64,000 nucleotides of DNA from Polyangiaceae bacterium. GTDB taxonomy: Bacteria > Myxococcota_A > Polyangia > Polyangiales > Polyangiaceae. This document shows positions 8,985-16,596 of this stretch, piece by piece. The notes beneath the pieces are model-generated. The model saw only the letters and a list, made by a program, of their open reading frames with translations. It did no database searches and had not been told where the DNA came from. The position numbers were made by a program, and so were the translations under genes. Position 1 is the first letter of the stretch. Every line of letters starts with the position of its first letter. The stretch is from positions 1-64,000 of the forward strand of contig JAQSWN010000038.1 in NCBI GenBank assembly GCA_029266615.1. The letters run 5' to 3'.

Positions 8985-9368
8985 TCAGTCGGAGACGCCG
9001 GGCACGTAGTCACTCCGCGGCGGCCCTCGTTTGATGCGGCGACAGCCGGCGGCCGCGACGTAGCCGTAGACGGCCGAGCCCGCGAAGGCGGCCGCGAACG
9101 CGGCGCCGACGGCCATGTCGGCTTGCTTGCTGATCGGATAGTTGCGAAAGCGTGACTCGTCCAGCGTCGAGACGTAGGCGACGCCGGCTGCTTCGTAGGC
9201 GAAGAGCGCCGTATCCACGATGGGCCAGAGGTAGCTGGTCGTGCAGTCGACTTGCGGACGCGAAACGCCGGGCCGAACCGCGGGCGGAGGCGTCACGAAC
9301 GTAAGAGAGCAGCCGCTCGAAAGGGCCGCGAGCACGAAGCCGCTAATTCGTGAACGGAAGGAAGACAC
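8985..9368 (-). CDS. Small lipoprotein, unknown
   Basis: A 127-residue protein beginning at GTG. Residues 1-20 are a lipoprotein signal with lipobox ALSSGC. A second hydrophobic Ala/Gly segment (AVGAAFAAAFAGSAVYGYVAA, about 86-106) may be a membrane helix. The start lies 26 bases inside the end of the outer-membrane-barrel gene, so the two are coupled. No family is recognised. Confidence 0.65.
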   Translation of the reverse strand: MSSFRSRISGFVLAALSSGCSLTFVTPPPAVRPGVSRPQVDCTTSYLWPIVDTALFAYEAAGVAYVSTLDESRFRNYPISKQADMAVGAAFAAAFAGSAVYGYVAAAGCRRIKRGPPRSDYVPGVSD

Positions 9369-10065
9369 TGAGCCCGCCGGTGGCCGTGATGTCGTTCACG
9401 ATTTTTTCGACGCCGAGAGCGGCGCGCTTCTGCTCGTGGACGAGATCCCGCACGTCCAGCCGCATCGCCAACCACTGCGTGAAGTAGAACTTCATACCGA
9501 ATCCGCCCGAGCCGGTCAGGCCAACGTCGCCCGGCTGCACGGTGGCGCCGCCGCCGAGGGAGAGGAAGAAGTCGTAGCGGCCGATCGCGCCGCCCATCCA
9601 GCGCACCTTGCCGTAGGCGAGTGACCAGACGACGTTACCGGTGAAGAACTGAATCGGGTTACTGTCAGCGCGGAGGAGCGCGACCTGGGGAGCACTGTTG
9701 GAGAGCGCTTCCAAAAGCTCGTAGTGCTCGCGCGAGCGCAGGTAGCCGGCTTCGAGCCCCAAGTCTTCGGTGAAGTGAAAAGTGTAGGCGCCGCCGTAGA
9801 TGGGCGCTCCGTCCGACAAATCCCCCGCAAACCAGCCGCCCAGCGCCGATACTTCGTGCCGCAAGGCCTTCTGGAACAGTCGCGGGACGACGCCGCGGTA
9901 GGCGCGCTCGCCGACGAGCTGCTGCTTGAGCGCTTCGTCCACGCATTGGGCGCGGGCCTCGCGCGGGGTCAGCACCGCGCCCAGCACGGTGAGCGAGAGC
10001 ACCACGAGCCAGAAGGAGCGGGAGTACCGGCGCGCGCCGGCGGCGAGGTGAAGGGGCGCGAACAA
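9343..10065 (-). CDS. Outer membrane beta-barrel domain protein
   Basis: The protein is about 240 residues if it starts at the TTG at 10065. That start gives an n-region with two arginines, a hydrophobic core (LVVLSLTVLGAVL) and a signal cleavage site after AREARA. The frame stays open to 10212 but the extra part is not signal-like. The mature protein opens with an Arg-rich segment. It then alternates strands such as GGAYTFHFTEDLGLEAGYL, VVWSLAYGKVRWMGG and FGMKFYFTQWLAMRLDVRD, and ends SVFLPFTN. This is the pattern of the myxobacterial eight-strand outer-membrane-barrel family. It is coupled to the small lipoprotein downstream. The start is uncertain; a GTG a few codons later is the alternative. 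Confidence 0.72.
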   Translation of the reverse strand: MFAPLHLAAGARRYSRSFWLVVLSLTVLGAVLTPREARAQCVDEALKQQLVGERAYRGVVPRLFQKALRHEVSALGGWFAGDLSDGAPIYGGAYTFHFTEDLGLEAGYLRSREHYELLEALSNSAPQVALLRADSNPIQFFTGNVVWSLAYGKVRWMGGAIGRYDFFLSLGGGATVQPGDVGLTGSGGFGMKFYFTQWLAMRLDVRDLVHEQKRAALGVEKIVNDITATGGLSVFLPFTN

Positions 10066-10236
10066 ACCGTGTACCGAACTATCATAACCGTCGTCCTTTT
10101 CGGGGGCGCATCTGTATGGGTCGTTACTGGGAGACCGGCCGGCAGCGAACTTCCGATAAAAAACACGCAAATTCGCAGGACCATGGGGCGGAGACCCGGG
10201 GCGCTCGCCCAAAGGCAGGGCAAGATAGGCCCGCGC

Positions 10237-11502
10237 ATGCCGCCTCTCCGTTCGTCGCTCGCCCGCGCCCTACTCCTCGCCGCTTCCTGCTCGCTCGTCG
10301 AGACGGCGGCGGCACAAGAGGCGCGGCCCCCGACGGGCTGTCGCCCTACTCAAGGCTCGCTCGGGCTGGTCGGCTGCCGCCTCGCCGAGCAGCTGGGCAA
10401 CGCGGCGCGCGGCGCCAGCGTCACCGTGCTGGAGGTCAAGAGCGATCGCGCGCTTCCGAGTCAGGATGCGCTGCGCGAGCGGCTGCGGAGCGTGACCGCC
10501 GACGCGCTGGGCCCCAGCGCCCAGATCCGCAAGCTACGCGTCGAGCTCACGGTGGAGAAGGTCGGGGGCGTGCTGCGCGTCAGCGCAGAGCTGCGTCGCG
10601 CGCTCGGCTTGTGGCAGCGCTTGCGCCGCGACAAGCCCAAGAGCGAGGGGCACGCGTTCGTCGAGGTACCGCTCGACGCCGAGCTACGCGCCCTAATACC
10701 TCCCCCCCCACTAGTCGTCGGGGAGACGCTGAAGGTGAAGTCCCCGGAGCGCGGCGTCGTGGCGCTGGCGTGCGGCCCGTTCGGCCCCGATGGAGGCCAG
10801 GAGCTGGTGTTGGTGTCGCGCAGTTTCATTCGCGTCGGTCGCGTGCAGGGCCGGGCGTTCGTCGAGCGAGCCCGCGCGGCGTGGTCAACGCTGTCACCGA
10901 TCGCGCCGAGCCCGCTCCGCGAGCCCTTGGGCAGCGCGGAGATCACCGCCGCTGGGAAGTTGCGCGTCGGGCTGAGCGACCGCCGCGACGCGCTGACTCT
11001 GGACCTTGATTTGCACGTATCCGAGCGCCACGAGGGCGTGTTGCCATTACCGGGCAGCACCTGTGCGATCCGTAACGGTCTCGGGTTGGCGCCGGAGCCC
11101 GGGCCGTGTGCGTCGCGCGCGCTTGCGACGACGGGAGCATCCACGACGACCCTGGACGCCGTCGCGGGGGCGAACGGCGCCTGGCTCGGCCGAGCGTTGG
11201 AGACGGGCACGCTCGTGGCGGGGACACGGGGGCTCACACTTCCCAAAGAGCGAGTCGGGGCGCAGCTCGCGCTCGGGGACGCGGACAGCGATGGCACCTT
11301 CGAGCTCTTGTTCAGCACCGACACGCTGCAGTCCGAAAAGGACCGGCTCACCTTGGTTACCCTCGGGCAGAGCAAGACCGCCTTCCGCTTCGACCTTTCG
11401 GCCCCGGGCATCTCCGCGCTCACCATCTGCCAGCGCCGCGAGGGGCCAGGGATGGCGGCGCTGGTTGCGGCCGTGAACGACGAGCTGTGGCTACTCCGAT
11501 GA
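10237..11502 (+). CDS. Exported protein with FG-GAP-like segment, unknown
   Basis: A 421-residue protein from the ATG at 10237, which directly precedes a signal peptide (ARALLLAASCSLVETAAAQ). Longer in-frame extensions upstream lie antisense to the barrel gene and are not credible. The N-terminal third is a mixed alpha/beta region (RKLRVELTVEKVGGVLRVSA). Near residue 345 it carries LALGDADSDGTFELLF, a calcium-loop pattern as in FG-GAP/VCBS repeats. The stop overlaps the next ATG (ATGA), so it is coupled to a substrate-binding-like protein. Function is unknown; an envelope sensor or surface protein is plausible. Confidence 0.72.
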   Translation: MPPLRSSLARALLLAASCSLVETAAAQEARPPTGCRPTQGSLGLVGCRLAEQLGNAARGASVTVLEVKSDRALPSQDALRERLRSVTADALGPSAQIRKLRVELTVEKVGGVLRVSAELRRALGLWQRLRRDKPKSEGHAFVEVPLDAELRALIPPPPLVVGETLKVKSPERGVVALACGPFGPDGGQELVLVSRSFIRVGRVQGRAFVERARAAWSTLSPIAPSPLREPLGSAEITAAGKLRVGLSDRRDALTLDLDLHVSERHEGVLPLPGSTCAIRNGLGLAPEPGPCASRALATTGASTTTLDAVAGANGAWLGRALETGTLVAGTRGLTLPKERVGAQLALGDADSDGTFELLFSTDTLQSEKDRLTLVTLGQSKTAFRFDLSAPGISALTICQRREGPGMAALVAAVNDELWLLR

Positions 11503-12815
11503 CGCGCGGAGCTGTGATTTCGCGCCGCGCGCTGCTGGCCGCAGCGGCGATCGCCGGACGCGCCGCCGGACTGGGTCGCGTTCCGTACGGCGGAAGGCTG
11601 CGGCTCTCCGTCCCCTATCCCATCGAAAGCCTCGACCCCTCCGCCTTGAACGACGCGTTCTCGGCGCTGTTTTCCGGCGCGGTGTTCGAGCCCCTCTTTG
11701 CGCTCGACGCCTCCGGCACTCCTTACCCCGCGCTGGCGCAGGCTCTTCCCCTCAAGCAGACGACGGGCTGTCGCTTCCAGCTTCGGCCCGGGCTCAAGAC
11801 CGGGTCGGGGCTGAGCCTCACGGCAGCAGACGTAGCCGCGACGCTCGCGCGGGCGCGTACGCGAGGTGGCGTCGGCTTGCTGGGAGAGCTCGAGCCGCCG
11901 GTCGTCAGCGCGAAGGAGCCAATGGTGGTGGAATTCCCGCGCGCGACGCCCGAAGCCGTAGCGCGTACGCTGTCGAGCCCGCTGCTCGCGCTGGTGCCAC
12001 GGCGCTTCTCACCGCTCACCCCCGACGGCTGCGGTGCGTTTCGAGTCGAGGTCGCGCGTGGCCGAGCGCTCTTCACCCGCAACCTGAACGCAGCGCGCGG
12101 TCCCGCGTTTTTGGACGCCATGGAGGTGGGCTCCGTCTCGGATTTGGCCGAGCTGCTGCGCGGCTTCGAGGCGGGTCAAACCGACGTCGGCTGGTTCGGC
12201 AGCGGGCTGTACCGGGCGGTGAAGGACGCGGTCGCGTTCGAAGCGCCACGGTATGGCTTCGCGGTGCTCATGGCGGGGAAGACGGCGGGGGCGTGGGGCG
12301 CCGCGGGAACGTTGCAATCGCTGCTCGACGCCATCCCGGCGGCACGCCTCCTTCACCTCGGGCTGCGCGGCTTGCCCCTCCAGACGCAGGGCTCGGCCGC
12401 GTGGGGCGGCCCCGCCACGACCATCGCCGTGCATGGCGCGGCGCCGCAGCTGGTCGCAGTGGCTCGCGCCTTGGCTGCGGCCATGGGCGTGCCCGGTCAC
12501 GAGCTGACCGTCGCGGAAAAAAGCGCCGAGGACCTTGGAGCATTGAAATCCAGCCGTCAATTCGGGCTACTCGTCGACTGCGTGCGCGCTCCGAGCACGC
12601 AACCACGCGATCTCGAGATGGCGCTTCGCACTGCCGCGAGCCCCGAAACCGCCAAGCGCACGCCGCGGACGACGAGCCCGCCCCCGCGTGAGCTCGGCCG
12701 CCAGCTCCCGCTCGGGGTCGTGGGCGAGCTGTCCGTTTGGGGTGCGCGACGCGCCGCGTTCGACGCGCTGGACGGATGGAACCTGGGCGCGGTGTCCTTT
12801 CGGAGCGGGGCTTAG
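11499..12815 (+). CDS. Family 5 substrate-binding-like protein
   Basis: A 438-residue protein starting at the ATG that overlaps the previous stop. Residues about 8-27 (SRRALLAAAAIAGRAAG) form a short twin-arginine-like or Sec export signal. The following LSVPYPIESLDPSALNDAF and FEPLFALDASGTPYPALAQA match the start of oligopeptide/nickel-type (SBP_bac_5) binding proteins. The protein is shorter than the usual 500-550 residues and later regions diverge. No permease or ATPase lies near, so a transport role is doubtful; it may be a ligand-binding domain reused in the envelope. It forms a two-gene operon with the upstream exported protein. Confidence 0.68.
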   Translation: MTRGAVISRRALLAAAAIAGRAAGLGRVPYGGRLRLSVPYPIESLDPSALNDAFSALFSGAVFEPLFALDASGTPYPALAQALPLKQTTGCRFQLRPGLKTGSGLSLTAADVAATLARARTRGGVGLLGELEPPVVSAKEPMVVEFPRATPEAVARTLSSPLLALVPRRFSPLTPDGCGAFRVEVARGRALFTRNLNAARGPAFLDAMEVGSVSDLAELLRGFEAGQTDVGWFGSGLYRAVKDAVAFEAPRYGFAVLMAGKTAGAWGAAGTLQSLLDAIPAARLLHLGLRGLPLQTQGSAAWGGPATTIAVHGAAPQLVAVARALAAAMGVPGHELTVAEKSAEDLGALKSSRQFGLLVDCVRAPSTQPRDLEMALRTAASPETAKRTPRTTSPPPRELGRQLPLGVVGELSVWGARRAAFDALDGWNLGAVSFRSGA

Positions 12816-12826
12816 CCCTGCGCGCC

Positions 12827-12846
12827 CGGCAAGACCGGCCTTGCCG
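12827..12846. terminator. Hairpin between convergent genes
   Basis: CGGCAAG and CTTGCCG form a perfect 7-base stem with a 6-base loop. It lies between the stop at 12815 and the convergent stop at 12876. There is no clear T-run, so a bidirectional terminator role is inferred from position and stem. Confidence 0.5.
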
Positions 12847-12875
12847 CGGTGTAGACTTGGCCCGACCAAGCCTCG

Positions 12876-13643
12876 TCAGGGCAGCTTCTTCGGCTCCGGC
12901 AAACTGCCACCGCCCCGGACGAAGGCGATCACGCTCTTGGTGAGCGCTTCGTCCGCCTTCACGCACTTCAGGCTCACCTCGCCGCTGGTCGCGCCCTTGC
13001 ACTCTTTGCGGCGCTCTTGCCACGCTTTGTTGATCTTTTCCTCTTTGCGCAGCGCCTCTTGCGTGTCGTCGTCCAAATAGCGAAAGTCGATCGGAGGGTA
13101 TTTCGGGGAGGGGGCCTTGGACATCGTCACTTCCTCGCTTTGAAGCGTGACGCACGAGCCGTCCCAACGCAGGGCGTCGAAGCTGCCTCCGGCTCCGCTC
13201 ACCTGCATTCCGCCCGCGTCGGCCACTCGCGCGTACAAGATCAGCACCTCTTCGTCGAACTCCACCCAGCCGCTATCCGAAGCGCCTCCGGACGCGTTCC
13301 ACGCCTTAGTGCGGCGCGTGAGGTAGCCGCGCGTCCACTTGGGATTCGAGAACAGGTACAAGCCCACCGACGGAAACTTTCCGTTACACAGCCTCTTGAC
13401 GAATTGCGGATCCGGCGAGCACATCGCGCCCTGTTTGAAACACTCCGTCGGGACGCCCGTCGCGCTCCTGGCGCTGTCCGCGCTCGCGGGCGGCGTCGCT
13501 TCCTCTGCCGCGGGCGCGCTCGGGGCGGGCGCGTCTTCGGGCTGATTCTCGGCCCGGGGAGCCTCTGCTGGCTTCGTGCCACCGCAAGCGGCAGCGAGCG
13601 CGAGCGAGATCCAGAGCGATAGACGAGGGACGGCCGGACGCAT
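12876..13643 (-). CDS. Lipoprotein, unknown
   Basis: A 255-residue protein. The signal is residues 1-19 with lipobox ALAAAC. A Pro/Ala/Glu-rich linker spans about 23-65. The folded part contains four or more cysteines (ECFKQGAMCS, RLCNGKF, GSCVTL, KECKGA), the aromatic SVGLYLFSNPKWTRGYLTRR, and a charged helical region near DDDTQEALRKEEKINKAW. It is monocistronic, divergent from serS across 168 bases. No family is recognised. Confidence 0.7.
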   Translation of the reverse strand: MRPAVPRLSLWISLALAAACGGTKPAEAPRAENQPEDAPAPSAPAAEEATPPASADSARSATGVPTECFKQGAMCSPDPQFVKRLCNGKFPSVGLYLFSNPKWTRGYLTRRTKAWNASGGASDSGWVEFDEEVLILYARVADAGGMQVSGAGGSFDALRWDGSCVTLQSEEVTMSKAPSPKYPPIDFRYLDDDTQEALRKEEKINKAWQERRKECKGATSGEVSLKCVKADEALTKSVIAFVRGGGSLPEPKKLP

Positions 13644-13727
13644 CCTGCGGTCATATCAGGAAACACGATCGCGGCGCAAAAGCGTGCAACGGCGCGCGAG
13701 AGCCGGGCTTAGGTCGCTCCGGGCCCC

Positions 13728-13745
13728 GAAAAGACCGATCTTTTC
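13728..13745. other. Short inverted repeat upstream of serS
   Basis: GAAAAGA and TCTTTTC are perfect 7-base arms around a 4-base loop. They lie in the divergent region between the lipoprotein gene and serS, 66 bases before the serS start. It could be an operator or a leader hairpin; no T-box or riboswitch features were seen. Confidence 0.35.
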
Positions 13746-13811
13746 TGCACCATCGCGGCCTAGCGCACCGGCCGCGGAGCTTGTGATAAGCATCGGCGGG
13801 AGACGCCCCCG

Positions 13812-15083
13812 ATGCTCGACCTCAAGCAGATCCGCGAAAACCCCGACCTCGTGAAGCGCGCCATCGCCGACAAGCGCGTGAGCCTGGACTTGGACGCGCT
13901 CCTCGCCGCGGACCAGCACGCGCTGGGGCTTTCCCGCACGCTCCAGGAGCTGCAGGAGAAGCGCAACGGCAACGCGAAGGCCATCCCCAAAGCCAGCGCG
14001 ACGGAGCGTCCCGCGCTCATCGCCGAAGGCCGCCGCATCGGCGACGAGATCGCCGCCCTCAAGCCGAGCATCGACGCCGCGGACGCCGCGCTTCGCGAGC
14101 TACTCTTGCTGGTGCCGAACATCCCCGCGGAAAGCGCGCCGCGCGGCGTTTCAGAGGCGGACAACGTCGTCGTCAAGACCGTAGGCGAGCCGACGCGCTT
14201 CGACTTCGCGCCGCTCGATCATGTCGCGCTCTTGGAGAAGCATGGCTGGGCCGATCTCGCTCGCGTCGCAAAAGTAGCCGGCTCGCGCTCCTACGCGCTC
14301 AAGGGCGACGGCGTCTTGCTGGAGCAAAGCCTGCTCCGCTTCGCGCTGGACCGCCTGGTGGAGCGCGGCTTCACGCCCATGAGCGTGCCCGCCTTCGCGA
14401 ACGAAGCCGCGTTCATCGGCACCGGTCATTTCCCGTCCGGCCGCGAACAGGTCTATCACCTGGAGGCGGACGACAAGTACCTCACCGGTACCTCCGAGGT
14501 CACGCTGAACGCTCTGCACAGCGGCGAAATTCTGAACGAAGCAGATCTACCCGTGCGCTACGCCGGCATCTCCAGCTGTTTCCGCCGGGAAGCAGGCAGC
14601 GCTGGAAAGGACGTGCGCGGTCTCATCCGCGTGCACCAATTCAACAAGGTCGAACAGTACGTCATGTGCAAAAACGATCCGGAAGAATCCGAGAAGTGGC
14701 ACCGCACGCTGCTCGAGATCTCCGAGAGCATCCTGGTCGACTTGGATATCCCCTACCGAGTCGTCGAGTGCTGCACGGGTGACATGGGACTCGGCAAGTA
14801 CAAGATGTTCGATGTCGAGTCGTGGGTGCCGAGCGAGAAGCTCTATCGCGAGACCCACAGCTGCTCGAACCTCCACGATTGGCAGGCCCGCCGCAGCGAC
14901 CTCCGCTACCGCGACGCGCAAGGGAAAGTGCGCTACTGCCACACGCTCAACAACACCGCCCTCGCCACTCCGCGTTTCCTTGTCCCTCTGCTGGAGAATC
15001 ACCAACAAGCCGACGGCAGCGTGCGCCTGCCCGCCAAGCTCCGCCCGTATCTAGGCGACCGCGAGCGCCTCGGCGCGCCGTAA
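13812..15083 (+). CDS. serS: Seryl-tRNA synthetase
   Basis: A 423-residue class II synthetase that charges tRNA-Ser. Residues 1-110 are the antiparallel coiled-coil tRNA-binding arm. The catalytic core shows GTSEVTLNALHSGE, motif 2 CFRREAGSAGKDVRGLIRVH, and the serine-specific motif 3 region ETHSCSNLHDWQARR with LRYRD. Length is normal. The ATG has GGGAGA about 8 bases upstream. The C-terminus has the expected LNNTALATPR and LPAKLRPY. It is a single gene with a hairpin just after the stop. Confidence 0.97.
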   Translation: MLDLKQIRENPDLVKRAIADKRVSLDLDALLAADQHALGLSRTLQELQEKRNGNAKAIPKASATERPALIAEGRRIGDEIAALKPSIDAADAALRELLLLVPNIPAESAPRGVSEADNVVVKTVGEPTRFDFAPLDHVALLEKHGWADLARVAKVAGSRSYALKGDGVLLEQSLLRFALDRLVERGFTPMSVPAFANEAAFIGTGHFPSGREQVYHLEADDKYLTGTSEVTLNALHSGEILNEADLPVRYAGISSCFRREAGSAGKDVRGLIRVHQFNKVEQYVMCKNDPEESEKWHRTLLEISESILVDLDIPYRVVECCTGDMGLGKYKMFDVESWVPSEKLYRETHSCSNLHDWQARRSDLRYRDAQGKVRYCHTLNNTALATPRFLVPLLENHQQADGSVRLPAKLRPYLGDRERLGAP

Positions 15084-15146
15084 CCCGCGGGCTATCGGGG
15101 CCCGAGCAGCGCAGGGCAGCGCTCCGCTCACGGCCGAGGCAACAAG

Positions 15147-15173
15147 CCGCGCCTGACGCCGTTCAAGGCGCGG
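15147..15173. terminator. Hairpin at convergent serS/efflux ends
   Basis: CCGCGCC and GGCGCGG form a 7-base stem with a 13-base loop. It lies after serS and overlaps the last codons of the convergent efflux gene. No T-run is present; a terminator role is tentative. Confidence 0.35.
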
Positions 15174-16596
15174 CGGCACCATCGAACGAGTCGGCGCCGA
15201 GCGTTCGGTAGAGAGTTACCAGCGTCTGGACCCGCACTAGCTCGGTCTCTACCAAAGACTGGCGTGCGGAGAAAAGCGTGCGCTGCGCTTCCAGCGTGGC
15301 CAGGAAGCTCTCCACGCCCCCGCGGTAGCGCGCTTCCGCCAAACGATAGCTGTCGTCAGCAGCTCGAACGACTTGCCGTTCGGCCGCCAGCTGCTCGTCG
15401 ATGGTGCCGCGACGAGCCAGCGCATCGGCTACCTCTCGGAAGGCGCTCTGGATGGTTCGCTCGTACTGCGCCAGGTACAGACGGCGCTGCGACCATGTGT
15501 AGTCCAGGTTCGCAGCGTTCGCGCCGCCGTTGAAGAGGTTCAAGCTCGCGCCGGGTCGCACGCTCCAGCCGAATGCGCCCGACGAGAACAAGCTCCCGAG
15601 GGAGGAGCTCGCAAAGCCGAGCACGCCGGTCAAGCTGATGGTGGGGAAGAACGCGGCCCTGGCCGCGCCGATGCGAGCGTTGGCGGAGCGCAGCAGAAAT
15701 TCGGCTTGCATGACGTCCGGCCGCCGCAGCATCACCTCCGAGCTGAGGCCTGGCGGCAGCTCGACTACGAGCCCGGCAACGTCATCGAGCGAGCGTGGCA
15801 AGAGGGCGCGATCGACGGGAGCGCCCGCCAGTGAGTCCAACGCGTTCAGATCCTGCTCCACGGCGCTGCGGCGCTGCGCAATGCTCGCGCGAGCTTGCGC
15901 CAAGATGGTCTCGGCTTGACGGACGTCCAACAGCTGGGCGATTCCGCCACTCAGCCGGGCGCGCGCGAGCTCCGCCGACGCGGTGGCGTTGCGCATCGTC
16001 TCCTCGGCGATCAGGAGTTGGCTGCGATCGGCCGCGAGGGTGAGGTACTGTAGCGCCAGCTGGCTCACCAAGCTGAGGCGCGTGGCCTGAGCGCCGGCGC
16101 GCGTCGCGAAGTAGGCCTCGCGCGCCGAGTTGCTGAGGCTGCGCACGCGGCCGAACAAGTCCAGCTCGAAGCTGGTGAGGGCGAGGTTGGCGGAGTAAAT
16201 GCTGTAGACATCGCCCGCTCCGCCGCTGGCTGGACCCAGCGCGGTGCCGGACGAAGACGCGCCGCCGCCGAACGTCGCGCCGGCGTTGGCGTCGATTCGC
16301 GGGAAGAATCCGGCGCGGGCGATGCGGTACTGGGCGTGCGCCGAAAACACGTTCTCCGCGGCGATGCGCAGATCCCTGCTACTGCGCAGCCCGGCGGCGA
16401 TGATTGCTCGTAGCTGCGGATCCCGCAGCACGTCTTGGTAGCGCAGCGCGGCGGTCGTGCTCGCCGGACGGGGCCCGTACGCGCCGCCGGACGGCCACTC
16501 CTTCGGAATGGGCGCCGCAGGCCGTTGGTAGCGGGGCGCCATGCTGCACCCGAGCGTGAGGCTGCCCAGGACGAGCAACGCCCCGAGCCGCCTCAC
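15163..16596 (-). CDS. RND efflux outer membrane factor (NodT/OprM family)
   Basis: A 477-residue outer-membrane channel lipoprotein starting at the GTG at 16596, which overlaps the pump stop by four bases. Lipobox LGSLTLGC puts the acylated Cys near residue 17. The two family repeats follow, with FELDLFGRVRSLSNSAREAY, LARARLSGGIAQLLDVRQAE, LLRRPDVMQAEFLLRSANAR, FFPTISLTGVLG and the C-terminal AEARYRGGVESFLATLEAQR. The family forms the TolC-like exit duct of a tripartite pump. It is the last gene of the MFP-pump-channel operon, the usual order. Confidence 0.93.
   Translation of the reverse strand: MRRLGALLVLGSLTLGCSMAPRYQRPAAPIPKEWPSGGAYGPRPASTTAALRYQDVLRDPQLRAIIAAGLRSSRDLRIAAENVFSAHAQYRIARAGFFPRIDANAGATFGGGASSSGTALGPASGGAGDVYSIYSANLALTSFELDLFGRVRSLSNSAREAYFATRAGAQATRLSLVSQLALQYLTLAADRSQLLIAEETMRNATASAELARARLSGGIAQLLDVRQAETILAQARASIAQRRSAVEQDLNALDSLAGAPVDRALLPRSLDDVAGLVVELPPGLSSEVMLRRPDVMQAEFLLRSANARIGAARAAFFPTISLTGVLGFASSSLGSLFSSGAFGWSVRPGASLNLFNGGANAANLDYTWSQRRLYLAQYERTIQSAFREVADALARRGTIDEQLAAERQVVRAADDSYRLAEARYRGGVESFLATLEAQRTLFSARQSLVETELVRVQTLVTLYRTLGADSFDGAAAP

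Noticed and set aside
9724-10236. Upstream extension of the exported protein at 10237
   Set aside because: It lies antisense to the outer-membrane barrel and would bury the signal peptide inside the protein.
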